Translations under genes and position numbers: made by a program | Assembly: GCF_029894425.1 (NCBI RefSeq) | Contig: NZ_JARXYJ010000001.1 | Location: 9,134,501 to 9,198,500, forward strand | Source: Streptomyces sp. SAI-127 | GTDB taxonomy: Bacteria > Actinomycetota > Actinomycetes > Streptomycetales > Streptomycetaceae | Length of the DNA stretch: 64,000 bases | Direction of reading: 5' to 3' | In this document: positions 42,730 through 51,701 of the stretch, one piece after another | Layout: each line of letters starts with the position of its first letter | Numbering within the stretch: the stretch's first letter is position 1 | The notes under the pieces: model-generated | What the model was told of the DNA's origin: nothing | Seen by the model: only the letters and a program-made list of their open reading frames with translations | The model's database searches: none

Positions 42730-44796
42730 GTGTCTTCGGGGGAGACCAACGGAAAGGGCCAGGACGAAGCCGGTCGGCTGCTGGCCGGGCGTTATCGTGT
42801 CGTGGCCCAGCTCGGTCGCGGCGGCATGGGTGTGGTCTGGCGGGCCGTCGACGAGGTTCTCGGCCGCGAGGTCGCCGTCAAGGAACTGCGCACTTATACC
42901 GACGCCGACGGTCCCGAACTCGCGGATTTGCGGCTGCGGATGCAGCGCGAGGCCCGTGCGGCGGCCCGGGTCCGGCATCCCGGCGTCGTCGCGGTGCACG
43001 ACGTGGCCGAGGTCGACGGGCGTCCGCTGATCGTCATGGAGCTGGTCGACGGGCCGTCCCTGGACGCCGTGCTGCGCAAGCGCGGCCCCCTCGACCCGCG
43101 CGAGGCGGCCGGCATCGGCGCCAAGGTCATGGACGCGCTGGCCGCCGCCCACGAAGCCGGCGTACTGCACCGGGACGTCAAGCCCGGCAACATCCTGCTC
43201 GACCGCTCGGGCCGCGTCCTGCTGACCGACTTCGGCATCGCCACGATGGACGATCCGGGGGACGGCTCGGCCACGAACCTCACCCGCACCGGCCATCTCG
43301 TCGGCTCCCTGGACTACATGGCGCCCGAGCGCGCCCAGGGTGCCGATCCGGGACCGGCCTCCGACGTCTGGGGCCTGGGCGCCACGCTGTACGCGGCGGT
43401 CGAGGGCGCCTCGCCGTTCCGCCGTACGTCGACGTTCTCCACGCTCACCGCGATCGTCGGCGAGCCGCTCCCCGAATCCCGCAGTGCCGGCCCCCTCGGC
43501 CCGGTTCTCCAGCGCCTGCTGGACAAGCGTCCCGAGGCACGTCCGGGGGCCGGGGAGGCCCGCGCGCTGCTGCAGGCGGTTGCGGACGGGGCCGGGGCGG
43601 ACAGCCCCACGACGACCTTGCGGAGTACGGCGGGTTCGACGAGTACGGCCGGTTCGGCGGGGCGGGCCGAGGCGACACCCGACGTTCCCGCGGCGGCGGT
43701 GCCATCGGCCGGTCTCGGACCGACGGACCCGACGAGGCCCACGGACCCGACGAGGCCGACGGCGACGCAGGGGGCTGGGCAGGACCAGGGCCCCGGTGAG
43801 CACGAAACGGCGGGGACCGCGCAACCGACCGCGCCCGCGGCGGCTGCCGAGCCCGGGACTCCGGGACAGGGCACGCCGGGTGCTGCTGGTGCTGACGAGC
43901 AGGCCGGGGCCCCGGCACCCTGGTGGGTGGCGTCCGCCTCTCAGAGCGGTGGTCCGGGGCAACCCGGGCCCTCGGAACACGGCTCGGGGGCGTCCGTCGC
44001 CGCTCCGGGACAGCCCGGGTCTCCGGCTCACGGCCACGGCGCGTCCGGGCCCCACGACCCGCTCCCGACGGGCCCCATGACCACCGCGCCCCGGCCCCGC
44101 CGCAAGGGCCGCGCGCTGCTCGCCGCCGCGGCCGTCACCGTCGTGCTCGCGGTGGCCGGAACAGCCGTCGCCATGCTGAACAACTCGGGTGACGCCGAGG
44201 CCGACGCCCGTCCGACCGCGACCGCCACCACGGCGACGGCCTCCACGCCCGCCCGCACCGACGCCGACCGATCCAGCAGTCCCGAGCCTACGGACGGGGA
44301 CGACAAGAAGACCCCGAGCGCGAAGGAGACGTCCGGCGACGACGGGGGCTCCAAGCCCACGAGCCGGGCCTCCGCGTCCGCCACGGCCAACTCCTCCGGC
44401 GGTGGCACCTCAGGGGGCGACGGCTCGGACGGTTCGTCGGGCGGCAGCGGCTCCGGCGGCAGCGGCTCCGGGGACGGCGGCACGACCGGGGACGGCGGCG
44501 CCGGCACCCCGGCCCCGGCCTGCACCGCCATCGGCGGCGGCAAGTACAACTGCACCGTCTGGAAGACGGCCACGTCCTACACCGCCTCCGGCGCCGAGGC
44601 CGGCGTCCTCAACGCGGGCACCAACTACTTCTACTGCCAGCAGAACCTGGGCCGCCGCGAGACATCCGGCGAGTGGACCAACGTCTGGTGGGCGAAGACG
44701 GACGACGACAGCGGCAACACCGGCGTGTACGTCAGCGACGTCTACATCAAGGGCGGGAACAACGACGAGCCGGTGCCGGGACTCCCGGTCTGCTGA
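42730..44796 (+). CDS. Membrane Ser/Thr protein kinase (PknB/PASTA-type topology, no PASTA)
   Basis: A 688-residue receptor-like kinase. Kinase domain (~20-285): GRGGMGVVWRAVDEVLGREVA then VKEL, catalytic loop LHRDVKPGNILLD, LTDFGIATMDD and GSLDYMAPERAQG. A Pro/Ala/Gly-rich juxtamembrane region (~290-455) leads to one transmembrane segment (LLAAAAVTVVLAVAGTAVAML, ~460). The extracytoplasmic part has a Ser/Gly/Thr linker and a ~90-residue C-terminal domain with four cysteines (CTAIGGGKYNCTVW … YFYCQQN … LPVC) that looks SH3b-like and is a probable sensor. PASTA repeats are absent. The 3' end overlaps the convergent unknown gene by 55 bases. Confidence 0.92.
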   Translation: MSSGETNGKGQDEAGRLLAGRYRVVAQLGRGGMGVVWRAVDEVLGREVAVKELRTYTDADGPELADLRLRMQREARAAARVRHPGVVAVHDVAEVDGRPLIVMELVDGPSLDAVLRKRGPLDPREAAGIGAKVMDALAAAHEAGVLHRDVKPGNILLDRSGRVLLTDFGIATMDDPGDGSATNLTRTGHLVGSLDYMAPERAQGADPGPASDVWGLGATLYAAVEGASPFRRTSTFSTLTAIVGEPLPESRSAGPLGPVLQRLLDKRPEARPGAGEARALLQAVADGAGADSPTTTLRSTAGSTSTAGSAGRAEATPDVPAAAVPSAGLGPTDPTRPTDPTRPTATQGAGQDQGPGEHETAGTAQPTAPAAAAEPGTPGQGTPGAAGADEQAGAPAPWWVASASQSGGPGQPGPSEHGSGASVAAPGQPGSPAHGHGASGPHDPLPTGPMTTAPRPRRKGRALLAAAAVTVVLAVAGTAVAMLNNSGDAEADARPTATATTATASTPARTDADRSSSPEPTDGDDKKTPSAKETSGDDGGSKPTSRASASATANSSGGGTSGGDGSDGSSGGSGSGGSGSGDGGTTGDGGAGTPAPACTAIGGGKYNCTVWKTATSYTASGAEAGVLNAGTNYFYCQQNLGRRETSGEWTNVWWAKTDDDSGNTGVYVSDVYIKGGNNDEPVPGLPVC

Positions 44797-45542
44797 ACGA
44801 TCACGTAGGGCTCCAGTCCGGACTCCGTGACCCGCTTCTCGTCGGCGAACAGCCGGGTGCCCGCCTCGCACAGCTGCCGGTCGGCACGGGCCCGTGCGAC
44901 GAACTCCTCCGGCGTGACGCCGAACAGCGCGCGCAAGCGGGCCGACCCCACGAGGAGTTCGGTCAGCAGTTCCCGCTGGCCGGGGTGGGTGCGCGCGGCG
45001 CCGGTGCCGTCGTGCAGGACGCCGTGGCGGTTGACGTACGAGTGGACACCCGGCAGGGTCACGCCGCCGGGCAGCTCGACCCGCACCTCGGGCGCGGGCA
45101 GCCAGGCGCGCCCGTAGTTGCCGTTCGGCAGCGGCACCCCCTCGCTCGCGTCGATGATCGCCAGTTGCTCGGCGTCCAGCCAGATGACGAACAACTCCCG
45201 TACGGTGTCCGGGGCGTGGAAGGGAGACGCCGACACGTATCCCATGCGGCTCACGTGCGCGGACACGCCCACGTCGACGCCGGTCACCCGTGTCTTGACC
45301 ATCGGGATCGGCGAGGTGATCCCGAACTCGACCATCTTGTGGCGCAGTTGGCCGGGACTGGCGTTGGAGCCGACCGCGAGGACGGGAGTGCGCTCCTCGT
45401 GCAACAGCCGGTCGGGGGGCAGCGGCACCAGCCGGTCACCGTCGAGCAGCGCGGAGTCCGTCGGCCAGGCGCCGGGATACCGCAGCGGGTGCTCGCGAGG
45501 TGCCTCGGCCAGGCCGAGGGTCTCCAGGGTGAAGTCCTCCAT
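44742..45542 (-). CDS. Conserved hypothetical protein
   Basis: A 266-residue soluble protein, not recognised by name. The segment TPVLAVGSNASPGQLRHKM resembles the YGSN-type substrate loop of gamma-glutamylcyclotransferase-like folds, but no catalytic glutamate can be assigned with confidence. Other conserved-looking pieces are YPGAWPTDSALLDGDRLVPL, LPNGNYGRAWLPAPEVRVEL and GVHSYVNRHGVLHDGTGAA. Its last 55 bases overlap the kinase gene end-to-end. It sits six bases after the LacI-family gene's stop side, same strand, and could be co-transcribed with it. Confidence 0.65.
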   Translation of the reverse strand: MEDFTLETLGLAEAPREHPLRYPGAWPTDSALLDGDRLVPLPPDRLLHEERTPVLAVGSNASPGQLRHKMVEFGITSPIPMVKTRVTGVDVGVSAHVSRMGYVSASPFHAPDTVRELFVIWLDAEQLAIIDASEGVPLPNGNYGRAWLPAPEVRVELPGGVTLPGVHSYVNRHGVLHDGTGAARTHPGQRELLTELLVGSARLRALFGVTPEEFVARARADRQLCEAGTRLFADEKRVTESGLEPYVIVQQTGSPGTGSSLFPPLM

Positions 45543-45548
45543 GGCACC

Positions 45549-46598
45549 TCAGTCCGCCGGCGGCAGCTCGCCCGAGCCCCGGGTGATCAGTCGCGTCGGC
45601 AGTTCGATCCGCTCCGGCGTCAGCAGCGTGCCGTCCAGCTGGCGGAACAGTCGCTCGGCGGCCGTACGTCCCAGCGTAGCCGCGTCCTGGGCGACGACCG
45701 TGACGCCCGGCTGCAGCAGATCGGCGAGTTCGATGTCGTCGAAGCCGACGAGGGCGACTCGGCGGGTGTGTTCGGCGAGGACACGGATCACGGTGACCGT
45801 CACCCGGTTGTTGCCGGTGAAGATCGCGGTGACGGGGGAGGGGCCGGAGAGCATCCCCTCGGCCGCCGCGCGCACCCGCACCGGGTCGGTGACCCCCAGC
45901 GACGTCCAGGCGTCCGTCACCTCGATGCCGGCGTCCTCCATGGCGGCCCGGTACCCGCGCAGCCGCTCGACGGCCGTGTGGATGCGGGGCATGTCGCCGA
46001 TGAAGCCGATCCGCCGGTGGCCGTGGGCGATCAGGTGGGCCACGGCGTCGCGGGCACCGCCGAAGTTGTCGGAGAGGACGACGTCGGCGTCGATCCGGCC
46101 CGCCGGACGGTCCACGAACACCGTGGCCACGCCCGCCTTCAGCTCCGGCTCCAGATAACGGTGGTCGTCACCGGCCGGGATGACCACGAGGCCGTCCACG
46201 CGCCGGGCGCACAGCGCCAGCACCAGTTCCTGCTCGCGCTCGGGGTCCTCGGCGCTGGAGCCGTTGATGAGCAGGGCGCCGTTGGCCCGGGCCACCTCCT
46301 CCACCGCGCGGCTGAGGGGGCCGTAGAACGGGTCGGCGAGGTCCTCCAGGACCAGGCCGATGCTGGCCGTACGGCCCTTGCGCAGGACGCGCGCGCTGTC
46401 GTTGCGGCGGAAGCCGAGGGCGTCGATGGCCTCCCGCACCCGGTGCTCCGTCTCGGGGGTGACCCCCGGTTCGCCGTTGACCACACGGGAGACCGTCTTG
46501 AGCCCGACGCCGGCCCGCGCGGCCACGTCCTTCATGGTCGGACGGTTGCCGTACCGGGTCGTGGCGAGGCGGTCTGCTCGGCTGTGGGTGTCGGGCAC
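45549..46598 (-). CDS. LacI family transcriptional regulator
   Basis: A 349-residue LacI/GalR repressor. HTH: PTMKDVAARAGVGLKTVSRV then VNGEPGVTPETEHRVREAI, with hinge helix ARVLRKGRTASIGLVLEDLADP. The periplasmic-binding-like effector domain (~80-340) has FIGDMPRIHTAVERLRGYRAA and VALVGFDDIELADLLQPGV. GTG at 46598 follows AGGAC. It is divergent from a ROK-family kinase with the perfect palindrome GACAACGTTGTC between, almost certainly its operator. The effector is probably a sugar or sugar phosphate. Confidence 0.92.
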   Translation of the reverse strand: MPDTHSRADRLATTRYGNRPTMKDVAARAGVGLKTVSRVVNGEPGVTPETEHRVREAIDALGFRRNDSARVLRKGRTASIGLVLEDLADPFYGPLSRAVEEVARANGALLINGSSAEDPEREQELVLALCARRVDGLVVIPAGDDHRYLEPELKAGVATVFVDRPAGRIDADVVLSDNFGGARDAVAHLIAHGHRRIGFIGDMPRIHTAVERLRGYRAAMEDAGIEVTDAWTSLGVTDPVRVRAAAEGMLSGPSPVTAIFTGNNRVTVTVIRVLAEHTRRVALVGFDDIELADLLQPGVTVVAQDAATLGRTAAERLFRQLDGTLLTPERIELPTRLITRGSGELPPAD

Positions 46599-46682
46599 GA
46601 TACGGCGTCCTGTTCCTGTCGTCGACGGGGATGCGGCGGTCCATGATTTTGTATGAGGATGTGGCGTCGAGCATAGAGCCTG

Positions 46683-46694
46683 GACAACGTTGTC
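46683..46694. promoter_or_regulatory. LacI-family operator
   Basis: GACAACGTTGTC is a perfect 12-base palindrome with central CG, a canonical LacI/GalR operator form, in the divergent LacI/ROK region. It should serve autoregulation and control of the ROK gene. Confidence 0.8.
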
Positions 46695-46793
46695 AGAAGC
46701 GGGAGACACTGTCCACCGCAATCTGTCGGCCTGCGCCCCCACCGCGAGACCGGCCTGTCCATTCCCAAGGCTGACCGGGGAGAACTGACACTG

Positions 46794-47744
46794 ATGCACA
46801 CCGACCTCGTGGCTGCGCTCGACATCGGCGGCACCAAGATCGCCGGAGCGCTGGTGGACGGCCACGGCCGGATCCTGCTCCGGGCGCAACGCGCCACGCC
46901 CGCGCAGGAGGACGGCGACACCGTGATGCGGGCCGTCGAGGAGACCCTCGGCGAACTCACGGACTCGCCGCTGTGGGGCCGCGCGGGCGCCCTCGGTATC
47001 GGCAGCGCGGGCCCGGTGGACGCCTCCACCGGGACCGTGAGCCCGGTGAACGTGCCCGGCTGGCGGGACTATCCGCTGGTCAGCAGGGTCCGCGAGGCGG
47101 CCGGCGGGCTCCCTGTCGAGCTGATCGGCGACGGTGTGGCCATCACGGCGGCGGAGCACTGGCAGGGCGCCGCCCGCGGGCACGACAACGCGCTGTGCAT
47201 GGTCGTGTCGACCGGTGTGGGAGGCGGGCTGGTGCTGAACGGCCAACTGCACGCCGGGCCCACCGGGAACGCCGGGCACATCGGGCACATCAGCGTCGAC
47301 CTCGACGGTGACCCGTGCCCGTGCGGGGCGCGCGGCTGTGTGGAGCGCATAGCCAGCGGCCCGAACATCGCCCGGCGCGCGCTGGAGAACGGCTGGCGGC
47401 CCGGTCCTGACGGTGACACGTCCGCCGCCGCGGTGGCCGACGCGGCCCGAGGCGGCGATCCGGTCGCCGTGGCCTCCTTCCAGCGGGCCGCCCAGGCACT
47501 CGCCGCCGGTATCGCCGCCACCGCGACCCTCGTCGAGATCGACATCGCCGTCATCGGCGGCGGGGTCGGCAAGGCGGGTGATGTCCTCTTCGAGCCGCTG
47601 CGCAAGGCGCTGGGCGACTACGCGACCCTCTCCTTCGTCCAGCGCCTGACGATCGTGCCCGCCCAGATGGGCACGGACGCGGGGCTGGTCGGCGCGGCCG
47701 CGGCGGCGCTCGCGAAGCAGGCGGACACGGCAGCGGCGGTCTGA
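46794..47744 (+). CDS. ROK family sugar kinase (glucokinase-like)
   Basis: A 316-residue ROK protein. It lacks the N-terminal HTH of ROK repressors, so it is an enzyme. ALDIGGTKIAGALVDGHG binds ATP phosphate; GIGSAGPVDASTG and VNVPGWRDYPL follow; VVSTGVGGGLVLNGQLHAGPT then GNAGHIGH carries the ROK signature and catalytic region; the zinc site is PCPCGARGCVE. It should phosphorylate glucose or another hexose or amino sugar. Divergent from the LacI repressor across a perfect operator, so the two form a small sugar-response module next to the alpha-galactosidase. Confidence 0.92.
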   Translation: MHTDLVAALDIGGTKIAGALVDGHGRILLRAQRATPAQEDGDTVMRAVEETLGELTDSPLWGRAGALGIGSAGPVDASTGTVSPVNVPGWRDYPLVSRVREAAGGLPVELIGDGVAITAAEHWQGAARGHDNALCMVVSTGVGGGLVLNGQLHAGPTGNAGHIGHISVDLDGDPCPCGARGCVERIASGPNIARRALENGWRPGPDGDTSAAAVADAARGGDPVAVASFQRAAQALAAGIAATATLVEIDIAVIGGGVGKAGDVLFEPLRKALGDYATLSFVQRLTIVPAQMGTDAGLVGAAAAALAKQADTAAAV

Positions 47745-47786
47745 CGCCGGGGCGGCGCGAGGTGTCGGCGTCGGCAGAAACGTTCA

Positions 47787-47820
47787 CCTGGCGGCCGGGC
47801 CCGCGGGACCGGCCGCCAGG
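47787..47820. terminator. Bidirectional hairpin terminator
   Basis: CCTGGCGGCCGG and CCGGCCGCCAGG form a perfect 12-bp stem with a 10-base loop between the convergent ROK and alpha-galactosidase genes. Confidence 0.8.
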
Positions 47821-47824
47821 CGCG

Positions 47825-49839
47825 TCAGCAGCTCAACCGCGCGTCCGCCCAGTCCGCGTGGTCCGAGTCGATGCCGTCCCCGCCGTCGGTGACGACGAGC
47901 CGGACCAGCCGGGCGCCGGTGATGTCCGCGGTGAGCGGCTCGGCCGGCATGGCGTTGGTGAGGACCCCGGTGGCCGCCACCTTGGTGCCGTCCGCCCAGA
48001 TCTCGAAGGCGACGGTGCCGTTCGCACCCTTCTCGTCGTCGACACCGACGTCGGCGGTGACGGTCTCGCAGGCCGCGCCCGTGTAGTACTCGACGGCGCT
48101 CTCCGCGTGCGCCCCGAGCCCCTTGGCGTACACCACGCCGCCCATGGTGATCGGATGACCGTCGCCCGCGGCGCTCTCCCCGTTGCTGGTGTTGCGTTCC
48201 ACGGGACCGTAGCCATTGGCGGCCGAGAGCCACGGAAGGTCACCGAGTCCCGAGGTCCCCGCCGGCGGCGGCACCACCACGGTCGCGCTGAACGGCAGCA
48301 GGTTCTCGACCAGGACACCGGCCGGTGAGCGGTAACTCGCCTTGAGCGTCAGGTCGTACGACCCCGTCGGTGTCCCCTGTGGAGCGGTGACCGTCCACTT
48401 CGTGCGCAGCGAGCGGCCCGTGGACAGGACCGCCGAGGTGGTCGGCGAGGTCGGCTTCACGGCCCACCCCTCGGGGCCGGACAGCCGTACGGAGACCTGC
48501 TGGGCCGGGGTGCGTCCCAGGTCGGTGACGGTCGTCGTCAGCCGGGCCGGCGTGCCGGCCTGGACCAACGGACTGCCGTCCAGGCCGAGTTCGACGGCGG
48601 GCGGGTGCTGGTTCCACCTGCGGTCGGCGAAGACCCGTACGAGGACCGTTCCGTGCGCCGGGACGGTCGCCGAGATCGTGCCCGCGGTGTTGTAGCTCTT
48701 GTGCTGCCACAGGTCGCGCAGGGTGTACGCGTCGGCGCCGGGCAGGCCGACGGCCGCGGCGGTGGTGGCGATGCGCTGCGGGCTGCTCGTCTCGTTGAAC
48801 AGGGCCACCGCGCGGCTGCCGTCCTTCATCTCCTTGGCGACGACCCAGCGTCCGCTCTCGGAGGAGACGACGGATCCCTGCTTGCCCAGCGGGTCCTGGT
48901 CGACGGCGATGACCTCCTTGTTGCCGAGGATCTCGAAGGTCTCGTCGGAGGCCGTGCGCAGGTCGCTGCCGATGAGCAGGGGGGGGCCGCCATGACCGAC
49001 CACATCGAGAAGTGCGAGCGGTACTCGGTGGCCGTCATGCCGCCGTTGCCGACCTCCAGCATGTCGGGGTCGTTCCAGTGGCCGGGGCCCGCGTGGGGCG
49101 CGAGGGGCAGGTTCTGTTTGAGGATCGACAGCATCGAGCCCCAGGTGTCGCTGATGTCCCCGGTGGTGCGCCACAGGTGTCCGACGTCCGCCGCCCACTC
49201 CCAGGGCTTGTTCTCGCCCCATTCGCAGATGCTGTAGACGATGGGTCTGCCGGTCGCCGCGAGGGCGTCGCGCATGGTCGTGTAGCGCAGTCTGGCGTCC
49301 ACGCCCTGGTTGTTGCAGTTGTCGTACTTGAGATAGTCCACGCCCCAGTCGGCGAACTGCTGTGCGTCGCTGTACTCGTGGCCCAGCGCGCCCGGGAAGC
49401 CGGCGCTGTTGCACGTCTTCGTGCCCGCGCTGGTGTAGATGCCGAGCTTGAGGCCCTTGGCGTGCACATAGTCGGCGACGGCCTTGATCCCGTTCGGGAA
49501 GCGGGCCGGGTCCGGGACGAGCTTGCCGTCCGCGTCCCGGGCCGGCAGTGCCCAGCAGTCGTCGAGGTTGACGTACTGGTAGCCGGCGTCCTTGAGGCCC
49601 TTCTCGACGAAGATGTCCGCGATCCCCTTGACCATGGACTCGTCGAACTCGGCCCGGCAGTGGGTGGAGTTCCAGTTGTTGAAGCCCATGGGCGGGGTGA
49701 GGGCCAGGCCGTCGGCCAGGGCGGGTGACGCCGGCCCCTCCTCGTCCGCGACGGCGGAAGCGCCGGGCACCGCCAACAGCAGCACGCTGAGTGCGGCGAC
49801 CATCCTTCGGCGGGTTGTGCGGGTGTGAAGGTGACGCAT
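47825..49839 (-). pseudogene. Secreted GH27 alpha-galactosidase with C-terminal NPCBM-like module, frameshifted
   Basis: An extracellular alpha-galactosidase. ATG at 49839 has GGAGG eight bases upstream; a signal peptide (RRRMVAALSVLLLAVPGASA) follows. GH27 motifs: TPPMGFNNWNSTHC, YVNLDDCWALP, DYLKYDNCNNQ (nucleophile Asp), SICEWGENKPW, GPGHWNDPDMLEVGN. The frame breaks within MWSVMAAP at an eight-G run (48979-48986), where six (or nine) would keep frame, and resumes as LLIGSDLRTASDETFEILGN and EVIAVDQDPLGKQG. Then come a beta-sandwich, an NEW3-like domain and an NPCBM module ending WADARLSC. Would be ~671 residues. Homopolymer error or true phase-disrupting mutation. Confidence 0.85.
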
Positions 49840-49992
49840 CGTTACGTTCCTCCGAACCGGCTGAAGGTGCGATGACTGCATGTACGCGTCATTCAGTGTG
49901 GGTTAAAGGTAGGACGTGTTGGACTGTGGTGGAAGAGAGCGGCACGGCGTACGGCAGCGTGACCCATTCCGTCCGTCGACGTTGATCAGGCC

Positions 49993-50187
49993 ATGAAGAA
50001 GCGCAGCATGCTCGCCATCGCCTCCCTCGCCACCGGCTTCGTCGTCGCGGCGGTCACTCCCTCGCACTCCGTGGGTGAGGACCTCAACCGCATCGACGTC
50101 GACAAGACCCTCAGCACCGTCGACCACACCGTCGCCAACGACAGTCTGGACGGCGTGGACGGGACCGCCCTCGGGGGGAAGGGCTGA
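49993..50187 (+). CDS. Small secreted protein (64 residues)
   Basis: A short gene encoding MKKRSMLAIASLATGFVVAA then VTPSHSVGEDLNRI and further residues: a clear signal peptide (positive start, hydrophobic core, cleavage near SHS/VGED) and a ~40-residue acidic mature peptide DLNRIDVDKTLSTVDHTVAN with SLDGVDGTALGGKG. No cysteine. A perfect 18-bp hairpin terminator follows 18 bases later, supporting an independent transcription unit. The family is known to me only as small Streptomyces secreted proteins of unknown role. Confidence 0.65.
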   Translation: MKKRSMLAIASLATGFVVAAVTPSHSVGEDLNRIDVDKTLSTVDHTVANDSLDGVDGTALGGKG

Positions 50188-50204
50188 CAAGGCCTGCGCG
50201 GACC

Positions 50205-50245
50205 GCGGCGCCGGGACCCCTCTGGACGAGGGGTCCCGGCGCCGC
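50205..50245 (+). terminator. Strong hairpin terminator
   Basis: GCGGCGCCGGGACCCCTC and GAGGGGTCCCGGCGCCGC form a perfect 18-bp stem with a TGGAC loop, followed by GTTTGTG. Confidence 0.9.
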
Positions 50246-50330
50246 GTTTGTGCGCCCTCATCTGCGGCTGGTTTCCGTGGCAGGGTGGAGCGGGCAAGCC
50301 TCAGGGGGCCAAACAGAAGAGGGGGAGTCC

Positions 50331-51371
50331 GTGATCGTCTGGATCAACGGCGCGTTCGGTGCGGGGAAGACCACCGCCGCACGGGAACTGATCGAACTGA
50401 TCCCGAACAGCACGCTCTTCGACCCCGAGGACATCGGCGCGGCGGTCGTGCGTCTGCTGCCGCCCAAGCACCTCACCGAGGTCGGCGACTTCCAGGACCT
50501 GCCGATCTGGCGACGTCTGGTGATCGACACGGCGGCCGCGATGCTCGCCGAGCTCGGCGGGACCCTCGTGGTCCCCATGACCCTGCTGCGCCAGGAGTAC
50601 CGCGACGAGATCTTTGGCGGCCTCGCCGCCCGCCGGATCACCGTCCGGCATGTTCTCCTCGCTCCGGCGGAAACGATCCTGCGCGAGCGAATAGCCGGGC
50701 GGGAGACCCCGCCGACCCTTCCGCCCGGCGAGATGGGGCAGGGGCATTGGGCGTACGACCACATCGAGCCCTACCGGGCCGCCCTCGCCTCCTGGCTCAC
50801 CGCCGACGCCCACCTGATCGACACCGGCGCGCTCACCCCGTACGAGACGGCCGCCCGCATCGCCGAGGACCTCGGCGCCGGGACCGTGCCGGTGTGCGAC
50901 ATCGTGCAGACCCCCGAGCCCACCGCCGAGACCGTGGCCGCCGGGGTCCTCCTCTTCGACGAGCGCGACCGGGTGCTGCTCGTCGACCCCACCTACAAGG
51001 CCGGCTGGGAGTTCCCCGGCGGCGTCGTCGAGCGCGGCGAGGCGCCGGCCCGGGCCGGCGTGCGCGAGGTCGCCGAGGAGACCGGCATCCAGCTGGAGCA
51101 CGTACCGCGTCTCCTGGTCGTCGACTGGGAGCCGCCCGCGCCTCCCGGATACGGCGGACTGCGCCTCCTCTTCGACGGCGGCCGGCTCGACTCCGCCCGG
51201 GCACGGGCGGTTCTGCTGCCCGGTCCCGAGCTGCGCGGCTGGTGTTTCGCCAGCGAGGAGGAGGCCGCCGAGCTGTTGCCGCCGGTGCGTTACGAGCGGT
51301 TGCGGTGGGCGCTGCGGGCCCGTGAACGCGGGGCCGCGCTGTACCTGGAAGCCGGGGTTCCGATCGGCTGA
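50331..51371 (+). CDS. AAA/kinase-like P-loop domain fused to NUDIX hydrolase
   Basis: A 346-residue two-domain protein. The N-terminal half (~1-175) is a P-loop kinase-like ATPase: WINGAFGAGKTTAARELIEL (Walker A), then FDPEDIGAAVVRLL and VPMTLLRQEYRDEIFG as in nucleotide or small-molecule kinases (TunS-like). The C-terminal half (~195-346) is a NUDIX hydrolase with box GGVVERGEAPARAGVREVAE plus ETGI (G-x5-E-x7-REVxEExGI). GTG at 50331 follows GGGGGAG. One reading is a nucleotide-metabolism enzyme that phosphorylates and cleaves a shared nucleoside derivative. It is flanked by terminators on both sides, so it is monocistronic. Confidence 0.85.
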   Translation: MIVWINGAFGAGKTTAARELIELIPNSTLFDPEDIGAAVVRLLPPKHLTEVGDFQDLPIWRRLVIDTAAAMLAELGGTLVVPMTLLRQEYRDEIFGGLAARRITVRHVLLAPAETILRERIAGRETPPTLPPGEMGQGHWAYDHIEPYRAALASWLTADAHLIDTGALTPYETAARIAEDLGAGTVPVCDIVQTPEPTAETVAAGVLLFDERDRVLLVDPTYKAGWEFPGGVVERGEAPARAGVREVAEETGIQLEHVPRLLVVDWEPPAPPGYGGLRLLFDGGRLDSARARAVLLPGPELRGWCFASEEEAAELLPPVRYERLRWALRARERGAALYLEAGVPIG

Positions 51372-51383
51372 CGTCCGGGGGAG

Positions 51384-51412
51384 GCCCCGTCGGCATTCGG
51401 TGCCGACGGGGC
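51384..51412 (+). terminator. Hairpin terminator of AAA-NUDIX gene
   Basis: GCCCCGTCGGCA and TGCCGACGGGGC form a perfect 12-bp stem around TTCGG, followed by TTCG. Confidence 0.85.
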
Positions 51413-51701
51413 TTCGCCATGTTCGAGGCATGTTCGACTCAGGCAAGCGGAGGGCGAGAACCAGCCAAGGGAATCGTCGTGATACCTCCATGTCAGAGCT
51501 AACGAAACGTCCCGCCCTCGTCAACTCTTGGCAAGGAGCGCAAACAATCCCCTTTCCGGTCATTTTCCGCCTTGACCGGCCTCTCAGCGTGTTGCGACAG
51601 TCCGCTCAGTCTCACGGCAACAGCCCCATGACGAGACCCTGTCCGCCGGCGACGGCGAAAACTCCGCGCCAGCCCCAGCACATACCCGGGACGTCCGCAC
51701 G
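51413..51701 (+). other. Promoter/leader region of the peptide ABC operon
   Basis: Together with the preceding terminator this is a ~330-base gap. It is less GC-rich than its surroundings (for example GAGCTAACGAAACG, GCAAACAATCCCC, GGTCATTTTCCG), as expected of a regulatory region. No clear -35/-10 pair, operator or riboswitch could be assigned. A short frame starting at 51430 lacks any recognisable protein and ends on the permease ATG; I treat it as chance. Confidence 0.4.
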
